Assembly: GCF_003667445.1 (NCBI RefSeq)
Contig: NZ_RCTF01000020.1
Location: forward strand, 1 to 64,000
DNA from: Xanthobacter tagetidis
Lineage (GTDB): Bacteria > Pseudomonadota > Alphaproteobacteria > Rhizobiales > Xanthobacteraceae
Length of the DNA stretch: 64,000 bases
Direction: 5' to 3'
Both the position numbers and the translations under genes were made by a program. Under the pieces are notes generated by a model. That model saw only the letters and a list, made by a program, of their open reading frames with translations. It did not search any database and was not told the origin of the DNA. This document shows positions 42,671-50,863 of this stretch, one piece after another (within the stretch, counting starts at the first letter, position 1; every line of letters starts with the position of its first letter).

Positions 42671-43390
42671 ATGGTCGCCGTCATGAGCCTGTCCAACGGA
42701 GCCCTGGCCCCGCGCCGGGCGGAAAAAGAGGCGCGCAGGACCTCGATGGGGCGCACGCTGCTGCGCCGCGCCGTGACGCTGGTCGTGCTCTTGGTCGGCC
42801 TCGCCGGCGTGGCGGGCCTCGCCGGCTTTCTCGTGTTCACCGCCCAGATCGCCGCGCGCGAACCGTCCAGCGTGAAGAAGGCCGACGCCATCGTCGTGCT
42901 CACGGGCGGGGCCGCACGCATTCCGGACGCCTTGGCTCTGCTGGCGGAAGGCCATGGCCGGCGGCTGCTCATCACCGGCGTCAATCCGTCCACCTCGTCC
43001 GACATGCTGCGCGAGAGCCTGCCGCAAAGCGACGCGGACCGGCTCATCGCCTGCTGCGTCGATCTCGGGCACAAGGCCCTCAATACGCTGGGCAATGCCA
43101 TCGAGGCGTCGGAGTGGACCCGCAGCCAGCGCTTCCGCTCGATCCTGGTGGTGACAAGCTCCTGGCATATGCCGCGGGCGATGCTGGAACTGGAGCGCGC
43201 CTTGCCCGAGGTGGAGTTTGTGCCTTATCCCGTCGTCTCCACGCGGATGCAGGCGGAGCAATGGTGGCGCGATCCCCCGACCTTGAAGCTTATCCTCAAG
43301 GAATACCTCAAATACGTGATGGCTGCGGTGAAGATCCGGCCGGCGCAGGCGGTGGCGGCGCCGGGCGAACAGGCGCGCGTTGGGCCGTGA
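42671..43390 (+). CDS. YdcF/DUF218 (SanA/ElyC-like) membrane-anchored protein
   Basis: 239 residues. One N-terminal membrane anchor (LLRRAVTLVVLLVGLAGVAGLAGFLVF) is followed by a DUF218 Rossmann-like domain: ADAIVVLTGGAARIPDAL, RLLITGV, TLGNAIEASEWTRSQ and ILVVTSSWHMPRAMLELERAL. Relatives affect envelope polysaccharide precursor metabolism. It stands between ftsX and plsC on the same strand, an arrangement common in Rhizobiales. The second ATG at 42683 is an alternative start. Confidence 0.87.
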   Translation: MVAVMSLSNGALAPRRAEKEARRTSMGRTLLRRAVTLVVLLVGLAGVAGLAGFLVFTAQIAAREPSSVKKADAIVVLTGGAARIPDALALLAEGHGRRLLITGVNPSTSSDMLRESLPQSDADRLIACCVDLGHKALNTLGNAIEASEWTRSQRFRSILVVTSSWHMPRAMLELERALPEVEFVPYPVVSTRMQAEQWWRDPPTLKLILKEYLKYVMAAVKIRPAQAVAAPGEQARVGP

Positions 43391-43439
43391 GCCCCGGCGC
43401 GGTCCGGCGCCACCGGTCGGCCACGCGGAGGGCGGCGTC

Positions 43440-44189
43440 GTGAGCGTGGTCCGCTCCGCCCTGTTCCAGGCCGCGTTCTATGGCGTGACGCTGCTTTACA
43501 TGCTGGTCTTGCTCCCGGCCTTGCCTTTCATTTCGCGGCAGACCCTGTGGCGCACCGGCGTCACGGCGTGGGTCTGCGCGGTGGCGTTCCTGCTGCGGGT
43601 GATCGTGGGCATCCGCGCCGAGGTGCGCGGGACCGAGAACATCCCGCCGGGCCCGCTGCTGATCGTGGCGAAGCACCAGTCGGCGTGGGAGACGCTGGCG
43701 CTGCTGCCCTACTTCTCCGACCCCGCCTTCATCCTGAAGCGCGAGCTGATGCGGATCCCGATCTTCGGCTGGTTCGCGGCCAAGACGCGCATGATCCCGG
43801 TGGACCGGTCCGCCGGGTCGAGCGCGCTGAAGGCCATGACGCGCACCGCGCGCGCCGAGATCGCCGGCGGCCGGCAGATCCTGATCTTTCCCGAGGGCAC
43901 GCGCCGCCCGCCGGGGGCACCGCCGGAATACAAGTTCGGCGTCGCCCACCTCTATGCGAGCCTCGGCGTGCCGTGCCTGCCGGTGGCGCTCAATTCCGGC
44001 CTGTTCTGGCCACGCCGGGCGCTCAACTTCCGGCCCGGAACCATCATCGTGGAGTTCCTGCCGGCGCTGCCGGCCGGGCTGCCGCGGGATGCGTTCATGG
44101 CGCGCATCGAGCACGATATCGAGGCCGCCAGTGACCGCCTTCTCGCCGAGGGGCGGGCGGCGCTCGGCGCGGAGCGAGGGGCAGGGTGA
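43440..44189 (+). CDS. plsC: 1-acyl-sn-glycerol-3-phosphate acyltransferase
   Basis: 249 residues from a GTG at 43440 with GGAGG 10 bp upstream. After an N-terminal membrane segment the acyltransferase blocks are AKHQSAWETLAL (motif I, HX4E instead of the textbook HX4D), the block II region around RIPIFGWFAAKTRMIPVDRS, FPEGTRRPPG (motif III) and VPCLPVALNSG (motif IV). It acylates lysophosphatidic acid to phosphatidic acid at the inner membrane. Confidence 0.9.
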   Translation: MSVVRSALFQAAFYGVTLLYMLVLLPALPFISRQTLWRTGVTAWVCAVAFLLRVIVGIRAEVRGTENIPPGPLLIVAKHQSAWETLALLPYFSDPAFILKRELMRIPIFGWFAAKTRMIPVDRSAGSSALKAMTRTARAEIAGGRQILIFPEGTRRPPGAPPEYKFGVAHLYASLGVPCLPVALNSGLFWPRRALNFRPGTIIVEFLPALPAGLPRDAFMARIEHDIEAASDRLLAEGRAALGAERGAG

Positions 44190-44208
44190 GGTAGGCGGAA
44201 ACGTCCTG

Positions 44209-44229
44209 TTATCCACACTCTGTGGAAAA
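44209..44229. promoter_or_regulatory. Inverted pair of DnaA-box-like sites
   Basis: TTATCCACA (44209-44217), a perfect match to the DnaA-box consensus, is followed after CTC by TGTGGAAAA (44221-44229), the reverse complement of TTTTCCACA with one mismatch. The pair lies 40 bp before a small unknown gene. No AT-rich unwinding element is adjacent, so a replication origin is unlikely; a DnaA-responsive promoter or titration site is possible. Confidence 0.5.
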
Positions 44230-44268
44230 CTCTTGATGGGGTGCGGCGACCGTTCTAGTTTCGTTCTC

Positions 44269-44688
44269 ATGAACGCGACTGATTCGCTCCTCCTTCCCCT
44301 GGCCGATGCGGGCCGGCTCAACGGCCTGAGCAACGGCGCCCTGGGCGCGCGCTACCGCTTCTGGCGGGATGCGGACGGCGTCCGCCATGTCTTCTCGGTC
44401 TATCCGGCCGACCAGGCGCCCGATTATCCGGACGCCATCGCCCTCGTCACCCGCCGCACCCCCGCCGGCCCGATCGCCATGTGGGCGGGACGGCCGGGCG
44501 CCGATGCGCGGCGCATGGCGGAGCGCCTCGATGCCGAGGAGATTCACATCCATGTGTTCGGCGACGCGCCGGCGCCGGCCTTGCGCGGGCTGATCCGCGA
44601 CCGCGCTCCCATCGAGCGCGCGACGCCGCGCCCGGCCGACAGCGCCGCTTCGCTCGGCCTGCTGATCGCGCGCCGCGCGGCGGCCTGA
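44269..44688 (+). CDS. Conserved small protein of unknown function
   Basis: 139 residues from ATG 44269 (MNATDSLLLPLADAGRLNGLSNGALGARYRFWRDADGVRHVFSVYPADQAPDYPDAI). A soluble alpha/beta chain with an FSVYP turn, then TRRTPAGPIAMWAGRPGADARRMAERLDAEEIHIHVFGDAPAPALRGLIRDR. No family name is recalled, although the composition and codon use are fully native. It follows the DnaA-box-like pair. An in-frame ATG at 44236 would lie next to those boxes. Confidence 0.8.
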   Translation: MNATDSLLLPLADAGRLNGLSNGALGARYRFWRDADGVRHVFSVYPADQAPDYPDAIALVTRRTPAGPIAMWAGRPGADARRMAERLDAEEIHIHVFGDAPAPALRGLIRDRAPIERATPRPADSAASLGLLIARRAAA

Positions 44689-44699
44689 GCCGTCCCGCC

Positions 44700-45308
44700 T
44701 CAGGCGCCGGCATGCCCCGGCCGCAGCTGGCGGGCGATCCAGGCCAGATCGGCGTCGGCCAGGCCCAGCGCCTCCAGCGCCGAGACGGTGGCGACCACGT
44801 AGTCGACGTTGGGGCCGGACTTGCCGTGCGAGCGCCGCACCAGCTCCATTTGTTCCTGGAGCCCGAGGCCCCTGGCGTACTGGGGGTGCGCGCGGTTCAC
44901 CACATAAGCCAGGGCCGGCTCGGTGCGGCGCGATCCGTCGAGCAGCTGGATGCGCCGCGTGCATTCGCGGTAGACGCCGGAAATCTGCTCGCGCTCCGTC
45001 AGATAGGCATGCACCGCCGGCCAGTCTCCCGCCGCGACGCGGTACGCGATGCCCCGGCACGAGCCGCCCACGTCGAGCCCGAGGACCAGGCCGGGCTGTT
45101 CCGGCGTCCCCCGGTGGTGGAACGAATAGACGCACAGCGCCCTATGGGCGCCGATCAGCCGCGCCTCGCACCGCTCCGCGAAGGCGAAGCCGGGGTTCCA
45201 CATCAGCGAGCCGTAGGCGAACACCCAGGTGTCGTGCGACGTGTCGTGCGACGGCCTGGCGGAGGGAGCAAACGGGCGATCGATCGGCGGCACCGGATCG
45301 GGCGGCAT
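44700..45308 (-). CDS. chaC: Gamma-glutamylcyclotransferase (ChaC-like, glutathione-specific)
   Basis: 202 residues. The signature WVFAYGSLMWNPGF binds the gamma-glutamyl moiety, and the catalytic glutamate is in AYLTEREQISGVY. Other family features are CRGIAYRV and YSFHHRGTPEQPGLVLGLD. It cleaves glutathione to 5-oxoproline and Cys-Gly in the cytoplasm. The N-terminal tail contains a duplicated SHDTSHDT caused by a 12-bp tandem repeat. Confidence 0.92.
   Translation of the reverse strand: MPPDPVPPIDRPFAPSARPSHDTSHDTWVFAYGSLMWNPGFAFAERCEARLIGAHRALCVYSFHHRGTPEQPGLVLGLDVGGSCRGIAYRVAAGDWPAVHAYLTEREQISGVYRECTRRIQLLDGSRRTEPALAYVVNRAHPQYARGLGLQEQMELVRRSHGKSGPNVDYVVATVSALEALGLADADLAWIARQLRPGHAGA
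45229..45252. repeat. 12-bp in-frame tandem duplication in chaC
   Basis: GTGTCGTGCGAC occurs at 45229-45240 and 45241-45252, encoding SHDTSHDT just before the fold begins. It is in frame and probably harmless, but it is a candidate strain-variable site. Confidence 0.9.
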
Positions 45309-45332
45309 GGCGGCAAGGTCCCGCGGGGTACG

Positions 45333-45362
45333 TTGACAGACGGCGAAGAGCGTCGCCTAACA
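45333..45362 (+). promoter_or_regulatory. Candidate promoter of the DUF2125 gene
   Basis: A perfect TTGACA (45333-45338) is followed 17-18 bp later by CCTAACA (45356-45362). It lies about 40 bp before the start codon and overlaps the space upstream of the divergent chaC. Confidence 0.5.
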
Positions 45363-45400
45363 GCGCCAGAGCCCCGCCGCAAGCACGAGCCAGGTTGCCC

Positions 45401-46513
45401 ATGTCCGATGACGCCGCACCGTCCGCCCGCAGGAAGTCCTGGATCGTCTTCGTCCCGCTGGCCCTGTTCCTGCTCGTCGCAGTGATCTGGAGCGGGGTGT
45501 GGGTCTATGCCTCCAACCGGGCCGAACGCGAGATCGAAGCCTGGGTCGCGCGCGAGGCGCGGCTCGGTCGGATCTGGAACTGCGGCGAGCGCCACCTTGC
45601 CGGCTATCCGTTCCGCTTCGAGCTGAAGTGCCGGAGCCCGAGCCTGGAGACCCGCGGCGGCGATTCCATCATCATCACCGCGGCTTCCGCCCAGGTGGTG
45701 GCGCAGATCTGGGCGCCGAACCACATCGTCGCCGAGTTCCAGGCGCCGGCGCGGGTGATGGATCGGGGCTCCGGCAAGAGCTACGCCGCCACCTGGCAGG
45801 TGCTCCAGATGAGCGGCGTGGGCGACCTTTCGGGGCAGCCGCAGCGCTTCTCGGTCCAGGTCATGGAACCGCGCCTTCAGGAGGCGCAGGACCCCGGCGC
45901 GGCACCCGCTCCCGCACCCGCACCGGCGACGTCCGCCGCAGCGCCGGGTTCAGGCGATGCCGTGATCGGCGCGCATCTGGTCGAGTTCCATGTGCGCCGC
46001 ACGCCGGGGCCGAGCGGCGCCCTCGACAATGTGGACTTCGCCTTCGGCGCCAAGAACGCCCGCGCCGCGGTGCTGGACCGCGCCGGCAGCCCCGGCCCGC
46101 TCGATGTGACGATCCAGGGCACCGTGACCGCGGCGGCAGACCTTCGTCCCATGCCGGTGGAGCAGCGCCTGAGGGCGTGGGCCGCGGCGGGCGGCGTCGC
46201 CCGCCTGGAGCGCCTTGCCCTGACCACGCCCACCGTCGCTGCCACCGCGTCCGGCGCGCTCTCGGTCGACCCCGCCGGGCTTCTCAACGGCAAGCTCGAT
46301 CTCGGCTTCGCCGGCTTCCAGGATCTGGTGGCCGGCCTCGGCCGGGCGGGCGCCATCCCGTCCGACCTCGCGCCGATCGTCTCTGCGCTGGCCATGGTGG
46401 GAAAGCCGACCACCGTGGAGGGCCGCAGGGGGGTGAGCTATGCCCTGTCGTTCAACAAGGGCGCGCTCCGGTTCGGCCCGCTGCAGGTGGGCTTCGTGCC
46501 GCCGCTGTTCTGA
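45401..46513 (+). CDS. DUF2125 envelope protein
   Basis: 370 residues. A single N-terminal membrane anchor (SWIVFVPLALFLLVAVIWSGVWVYASNRAE) is followed by a periplasmic domain. The block WVAREARLGRIWNCGERHLAGYPFRFELKCRSP, with a cysteine pair, is the hallmark of DUF2125, an alphaproteobacterial family of AsmA-like envelope proteins. An Ala/Pro-rich linker lies at about residues 165-190 and the C-terminal half contains the repeat-like LDLGFAGFQDLVAGL. Function is not established. Confidence 0.85.
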   Translation: MSDDAAPSARRKSWIVFVPLALFLLVAVIWSGVWVYASNRAEREIEAWVAREARLGRIWNCGERHLAGYPFRFELKCRSPSLETRGGDSIIITAASAQVVAQIWAPNHIVAEFQAPARVMDRGSGKSYAATWQVLQMSGVGDLSGQPQRFSVQVMEPRLQEAQDPGAAPAPAPAPATSAAAPGSGDAVIGAHLVEFHVRRTPGPSGALDNVDFAFGAKNARAAVLDRAGSPGPLDVTIQGTVTAAADLRPMPVEQRLRAWAAAGGVARLERLALTTPTVAATASGALSVDPAGLLNGKLDLGFAGFQDLVAGLGRAGAIPSDLAPIVSALAMVGKPTTVEGRRGVSYALSFNKGALRFGPLQVGFVPPLF

Positions 46514-46523
46514 GGCGCGCCGG

Positions 46524-48131
46524 TCAGCCGCCCGGCGGGATCACCTTGTAGAGCTGGAATCGGTCGCCCTCGAAGGCGAGCTTCAGCCGGTCGGGGTCCG
46601 GGTTCGGCGCCCCGCGCTCGGTGAACAGGAGGTAGACATAGTCGAAATGCTGGGGCCACAGGTCCCAGTAGCGGGCACCGTCCACCGTCGGCTCGTCCTC
46701 GGCGATCAGCAGTTGCTCCAGCTGGGGCGGCGTCCCGTCCTCGGTGTCGACGGTGGCGGCATAGGGCTGCCTCACGCGCAGGATCTGCTTGCCCTTCACC
46801 GTGAAGGCGGTCGTGACCAGCGACGACTTCTCGATCATGGCGAGGCAGGCCGCGTGCATCAGGCCGAGGTCGCGCACGTCCTCGCCGCCGTTGACGTCGG
46901 CATAGGCCACCAGCACCCGCGAGCCGGTCTTGATGTCGCCGACCGAGCGCCGGAAGTCGAAGGTCCAGCGGGTGAGCTGGTCCCACACCACCTGCACCTC
47001 GGCGACCCGCACGCCCACCATCACCAGCAGCACCACGAGGAAGCCGCGCCGCGCCAGCCGGTGCCGCAGGTCGACGCTGATGGTGGCGAGCACCATGAAG
47101 GCGATGGCCACCGGGATGCGCTGGTCCGCCATGTAGGTGGCGAATGCGACGCGGGGCATGGCGAGATAGACCGCGCCGGCGACCAGCAGGAGCGTCGCCA
47201 GCAGCGGGTGCACGCGCAGCAGCCGGTGGCGCGCCGCCCAGATGCCGGCGGCGACCACGACCGCCGTGAGCGCGAACGCCACATAGTCGAAATAGACGTT
47301 GAAGATGAGCTCGATGCCCTCGATCTTGCCCTTCGGCTCCCAGTAGTTCTCGCCCGACAGGCCCCAGGTGGGGCTTGCCAGCATCAGCGGCCCGACCAGC
47401 GCGAACGGCAGCCCGGCGGCGACGAACGCGGCGAGGCGCGGCGCCAGCGGCCGCCCGCGGCCCTGCCACAGGCGCAGCAGTTCGAAGGCGAGCAGGCCGA
47501 TGCCGTAGATGCCGGCCGCCACCAGGTGGCAGAAGAACAGCGCCACCACGAACGCGGTCGAGGCGGCATACCGCCAGGGCCACGGCTTGTCCCGCAGCGC
47601 CACCCAAGCGGCGAGCGCGCACAGCGCGAGCCCGATGCCGAAATAGTAGTTCATGACGCCGATGAGGAAGACGCCGTTATAGAGCAGCGGGAAGGCGAGC
47701 AGCTGCACCGACGACCAGCGCCCGAACAGGGCCCGGTGCAGCGCCATGGTGCCGCCGGCGATGAGCGCGAAGCACATCAGCGTGTAGATCTCGCCCGCCG
47801 CGTAGATGTTGGTGAAGCGGTCGATCACCGGCACCAGCAGGTCCATCATCAGGTTCGGGATCACCGCCCACTCCACGCGGTAGAAGCGCGCGAGGTCGGC
47901 GTCGTGCGGCAGCACGGCGATCACGTGCATCCGGGCGAGGTGGTTCACGTAGTCCGACAGCGGAGGGATGGGATGGGTGACGATGGGGATTGCCACCAGC
48001 GCCAGGCCGATGAGGAAGGCCGCGGCGATGACGCGGCCCGGCAGGTCATGGTGCGGCCGGGCCGGCAGAACCGGGTGCGCGGCGGGCTTGCTGCCGGCGG
48101 CCGGCGCTGAGGGGGCGGTTCTGGCGTCCAT
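46524..48131 (-). CDS. Large polytopic membrane protein, possibly glycosyltransferase-like
   Basis: 535 residues from MDARTAPSAPAAGSKPAAHP. About twelve membrane segments are seen, from VIAAAFLIGLALVAIPIVTHPIPPLSDYVNHLARMHVIAVL near the start to VLATISVDLRH, followed by a soluble C-terminal domain of about 140 residues. A PLSDYVNHLAR loop after the first helix recalls GT-C type enzymes, which carry an acidic residue there. No lipid-linked sugar pathway lies nearby. It is convergent with the DUF2125 gene. Confident as a gene, not in function. Confidence 0.75.
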   Translation of the reverse strand: MDARTAPSAPAAGSKPAAHPVLPARPHHDLPGRVIAAAFLIGLALVAIPIVTHPIPPLSDYVNHLARMHVIAVLPHDADLARFYRVEWAVIPNLMMDLLVPVIDRFTNIYAAGEIYTLMCFALIAGGTMALHRALFGRWSSVQLLAFPLLYNGVFLIGVMNYYFGIGLALCALAAWVALRDKPWPWRYAASTAFVVALFFCHLVAAGIYGIGLLAFELLRLWQGRGRPLAPRLAAFVAAGLPFALVGPLMLASPTWGLSGENYWEPKGKIEGIELIFNVYFDYVAFALTAVVVAAGIWAARHRLLRVHPLLATLLLVAGAVYLAMPRVAFATYMADQRIPVAIAFMVLATISVDLRHRLARRGFLVVLLVMVGVRVAEVQVVWDQLTRWTFDFRRSVGDIKTGSRVLVAYADVNGGEDVRDLGLMHAACLAMIEKSSLVTTAFTVKGKQILRVRQPYAATVDTEDGTPPQLEQLLIAEDEPTVDGARYWDLWPQHFDYVYLLFTERGAPNPDPDRLKLAFEGDRFQLYKVIPPGG

Positions 48132-48316
48132 GATCGGGGTTCCGCGGGGAGGACGGCGGCCCGAGCCATGCCGAGCGCCGATGCGCCGGAACGGGCGCCG
48201 CCGAGGCGGCTCATGACATGGAGATTGTGGTGGCGCCATGGCTTGCAGGTGACGGCCGGGCAAATTTTGCACCTTCCGTAACGTCGCCTTGTCCCGGCGC
48301 CCGCCCTGGCGGCGGC

Positions 48317-48345
48317 CTTTCCCGGCGCGGTCGAACCGGCTAGAA
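48317..48345 (+). promoter_or_regulatory. Candidate argB promoter CTTTCC-N17-CTAGAA
   Basis: CTTTCC (48317-48322) and CTAGAA (48340-48345) with a 17-bp spacer are identical in both boxes and spacing to the ileS promoter candidate. Confidence 0.5.
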
Positions 48346-48352
48346 GGGCGGC

Positions 48353-48402
48353 GGCCGGCGCGCGCCGGCCCCGGAGCGCGCGGACCCGGCCCGGCCGGTC
48401 CG
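48353..48402 (+). promoter_or_regulatory. Structured argB leader with two GC stem-loops
   Basis: An 18-bp perfect palindrome, GGCCGGCGC followed by GCGCCGGCC, at 48353-48370 is followed by CGGACC...GGTCCG at 48381-48402. They sit between the likely transcription start (about 48352) and the argB start, so the nascent leader should fold. A regulatory role is inference. Confidence 0.45.
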
Positions 48403-48442
48403 CCCGGAACGTCAGACCGCCATTCCCGAGAGCGAGCCTTTC

Positions 48443-49342
48443 ATGAGCGAGCCGTTCCCCGCCAACGAGGCGCATCTTCAGGCCGAGGTCCTCGCCCGCG
48501 CGCTGCCGCACATGCAGCGCTATGACGACGCCGTCGTCGTGGTGAAGTACGGCGGCCATGCCATGGGCAACGAGGACGTGGCGCGCCACTTCGCGCAGGA
48601 CATCGTGCTCCTGGAGCAGGCGGGCGTGAACCCCGTGGTGGTGCACGGCGGCGGCCCGCAGATCGGCGCCATGCTGGAGAAGCTCGGCATCAAGTCGCAG
48701 TTCGCGGCCGGGCTGCGCATCACCGACAAGGCGACGGTGGAGATCGTCGAGATGGTGCTCGCGGGCTCCATCAACAAGCAGATCGTCGGCTTCATCAACG
48801 AGGCGGGCGGCAAGGCCATCGGCCTGTGCGGCAAGGACGGCAACATGGTGCGCGCCCGCAAGGCGACGCGCACCCTGGTGGACCCGGACAGCAAGATCGA
48901 GCAGGTGGTGGACCTCGGCTTCGTCGGCGAGCCCGACACCGTCGACACCATGGTGCTGGACCAGATCCTCGGCCGCGAGCTGATCCCCGTGCTCGCCCCG
49001 GTGGCGGCGGCGGTGGACGGCGGCACCTACAATGTGAACGCCGACACCTTCGCCGGCGCCATCGCCGGCGCGCTCGGCGCCAAGCGCCTGCTGCTGCTCA
49101 CCGACGTGCCGGGCGTGCTCGACACGTCGAAGACGCTGATCCCGAAGCTCACCATCGCCGAGGCGCATGCGCTGATCGCCGACGGCACCATCTCCGGCGG
49201 CATGATCCCGAAGGTGGAGACCTGCATCTACGCCTTGGAGCAGGGCGTGGAGGGGGTGGTGATCCTCGACGGCAAGGTGCCGCACGCGGTGCTGCTGGAA
49301 CTGCTCACCGACCACGGCGCCGGCACGCTCATCACCCGCTGA
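48443..49342 (+). CDS. argB: Acetylglutamate kinase
   Basis: 299 residues. VVVKYGGHAMGNE (phosphate-binding lysine), VNPVVVHGGGPQIGAML and RITDKATVEIVEMVLAGSINKQIV are standard ArgB blocks, and the C-terminus is GTLITR. It phosphorylates N-acetylglutamate in the second step of arginine synthesis. The N-terminal extension of about 25 residues before the kinase core suggests the hexameric, arginine-inhibited type (inference). Confidence 0.96.
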   Translation: MSEPFPANEAHLQAEVLARALPHMQRYDDAVVVVKYGGHAMGNEDVARHFAQDIVLLEQAGVNPVVVHGGGPQIGAMLEKLGIKSQFAAGLRITDKATVEIVEMVLAGSINKQIVGFINEAGGKAIGLCGKDGNMVRARKATRTLVDPDSKIEQVVDLGFVGEPDTVDTMVLDQILGRELIPVLAPVAAAVDGGTYNVNADTFAGAIAGALGAKRLLLLTDVPGVLDTSKTLIPKLTIAEAHALIADGTISGGMIPKVETCIYALEQGVEGVVILDGKVPHAVLLELLTDHGAGTLITR

Positions 49343-49372
49343 CCGGAGGGGCGCGCGGGAAGGCCCCGGCGC

Positions 49373-49894
49373 CTACATCCCCGGAATGTCGCTGGCGCCG
49401 GGCCCGAGCGGGCGCTGCATGAGCACGGTGTCCACCCAGCGGCCGAACTTCAGCCCGGTCGCGGCGAGCGTTCCCATATGGGCGAAGCCGCAGGCGCGGT
49501 GCAGCGCGATCGAGCCCTCATTGGCGCTGTCGCCGATCACCGCCACCATCTGGCGGTAACCGCGCCGCTCGCAGGCGTCGATCAGCGCATCGAGCAGCGC
49601 GCGGCCGATGCCGCGGCCATGAAAGGCCGCCGCCACATAGATGGAATCCTCCACCGTGTGCCGGTAGGCCGCGCGCGGCCGGAAGGCACTGGCATAGGCA
49701 TAGCCGGCGAAGGCGCCGTCGATCTCGGCGGCGAGGTAGGGATAGCCCTGATCGGCGATCGCCGCCATGCGCCGCGCCATCTCCTCCCGACCCGGCGGCA
49801 CCAGCTCGAAGCTCGCCGTGCCCTCGCGCACGGCCTGCGCATAGATGGCGGTAATATGGGGAAGGTCGGCGGCAGTGGCGGCGCGGATGAGCAT
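49373..49894 (-). CDS. GNAT-family N-acetyltransferase (phosphinothricin/methionine-derivative type)
   Basis: 173 residues from ATG 49894 (MLIRAATAADLPHITAIYAQAVREGTASFEL), the usual family start; an ATG at 49912 would add six residues. The acetyl-CoA loop reads VAAAFHGRGIGRALLDAL, and the late block is GFAHMGTLAATGLKFGRWVDTVLMQR. Members acetylate phosphinothricin, methionine sulfoximine or amino-acid-like amines; the natural substrate here is unknown. Confidence 0.9.
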   Translation of the reverse strand: MLIRAATAADLPHITAIYAQAVREGTASFELVPPGREEMARRMAAIADQGYPYLAAEIDGAFAGYAYASAFRPRAAYRHTVEDSIYVAAAFHGRGIGRALLDALIDACERRGYRQMVAVIGDSANEGSIALHRACGFAHMGTLAATGLKFGRWVDTVLMQRPLGPGASDIPGM

Positions 49895-49967
49895 GGGGCG
49901 GGGGCAGGACATTGCGCAGGTGGGGGCGCCGCAAGCATATCGCCGCGACCCATCCGCTCAAACAGAA

Positions 49968-49993
49968 AAGCCCCGGCCAAGCGGCCGGGGCTT
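49968..49993 (-). terminator. Rho-independent terminator of the Bax-inhibitor-like gene
   Basis: AAGCCCCGGCC and GGCCGGGGCTT form an 11-bp stem with a 4-nt loop. Read on the minus strand it is followed by TTCTGTTTG, giving an interrupted T-run. It lies about 36 bp after the stop of the gene at 50030-50800. Confidence 0.85.
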
Positions 49994-50029
49994 CTCCTCA
50001 TCTCGCGAGAGCGGCGTCGCGGCTAGGCC

Positions 50030-50800
50030 TCAATCCTGGCTGCGGCCGCCGAACAGCTGCAGCAGCATCATGAACATGTTGATGAAGTCCAGATAGAGCG
50101 CCAGCGCGCCCATGATGGCCTTCTTGCCCATGACGGCGGCGTCGTCGCCGGCGAAATACATCTCCTTGATCCGCTGCGTGTCGTAGGCGGTGAGGCCCGC
50201 GAACACGAGCACACCCACCACGGACACGATGAACTGGAGCATCGAGGAGCCGAGGAAGATGTTCACGACCGAGGCGATGATGATGCCGAACAGGCCCATC
50301 ATCAGGAACGAGCCCATGCCGGAGAGGTCACGCTGCGTGGTGTAGCCGTAGAGGCTCAGCGCGCCGAACGAGGCGGCGGTGATGAAGAACACCCGGACGA
50401 TGCTCTCGTGCGTGTACACGAGGAAGATCGTCGACAGCGAGATGCCCATGATGGCCGCGAACAGCCAGAACGTCAGCTGGGCGGCGGGCACGCTCATGCG
50501 TTCCACGCGGAAGCTCAGGAAGAACACCGCGCCGAGCGGCGCAAGCATGACCACCCAGCGGAACGGGCTCTGGAAAAGGAACTGACCCACAGCGGTCAGC
50601 GCCATGCGTCCGGTGGCCGGGTCCGTCGTCACCGCCATCATGAAGGTGCCGAGCGCGGCCGCGCCGGTGATGGCGAGGCCCAGCGCCATGTAGTTGTAGA
50701 CGCTCAGCATGTATGAGCGGAGGCCCTGGTCGATCGCGGCCTGCGAGCGCGCCACCGTCGTGTTCCAACGCCCGGCGACGTTGCGATCATAGTCGGACAT
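50030..50800 (-). CDS. Bax inhibitor-1/YccA (TMBIM) family membrane protein
   Basis: 256 residues from MSDYDRNVAGRWNTT, with GGGGAACG as Shine-Dalgarno. Seven membrane segments are visible, including YNYMALGLAITGAAALGTFMMAV and FGALSLYGYTTQRDLSGMGSFLMMGLFGIIIASVVNIFLGSS. The C-terminal FVFAGLTAYDTQRIK-type block (LVFAGLTAYDTQRIKEMY, with the acidic pH-sensor Asp) and ALALYLDFINMFMMLLQLFG are diagnostic. Relatives modulate FtsH proteolysis or conduct calcium. Confidence 0.94.
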   Translation of the reverse strand: MSDYDRNVAGRWNTTVARSQAAIDQGLRSYMLSVYNYMALGLAITGAAALGTFMMAVTTDPATGRMALTAVGQFLFQSPFRWVVMLAPLGAVFFLSFRVERMSVPAAQLTFWLFAAIMGISLSTIFLVYTHESIVRVFFITAASFGALSLYGYTTQRDLSGMGSFLMMGLFGIIIASVVNIFLGSSMLQFIVSVVGVLVFAGLTAYDTQRIKEMYFAGDDAAVMGKKAIMGALALYLDFINMFMMLLQLFGGRSQD

Positions 50801-50863
50801 CGTCGTTCCCCTTGAAAAGATCTCCGACCGCCCGCGCCGCAAGGCTTCGGGCAGTCCGCCGCT

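Larger units (their letters stand above)
48132..48442. other. 311-bp divergent region upstream of argB
   Basis: Contains the argB promoter candidate and two stem-loops (listed separately). The left part (48132-48300) includes the short AT-rich run AAATTTTGCACC but shows no coding or RNA feature. Confidence 0.5.

Noticed and set aside
44209..44229. Chromosomal replication origin
   Set aside because: Only one inverted pair of boxes and no AT-rich unwinding region or origin-associated genes nearby; kept as a regulatory observation instead.
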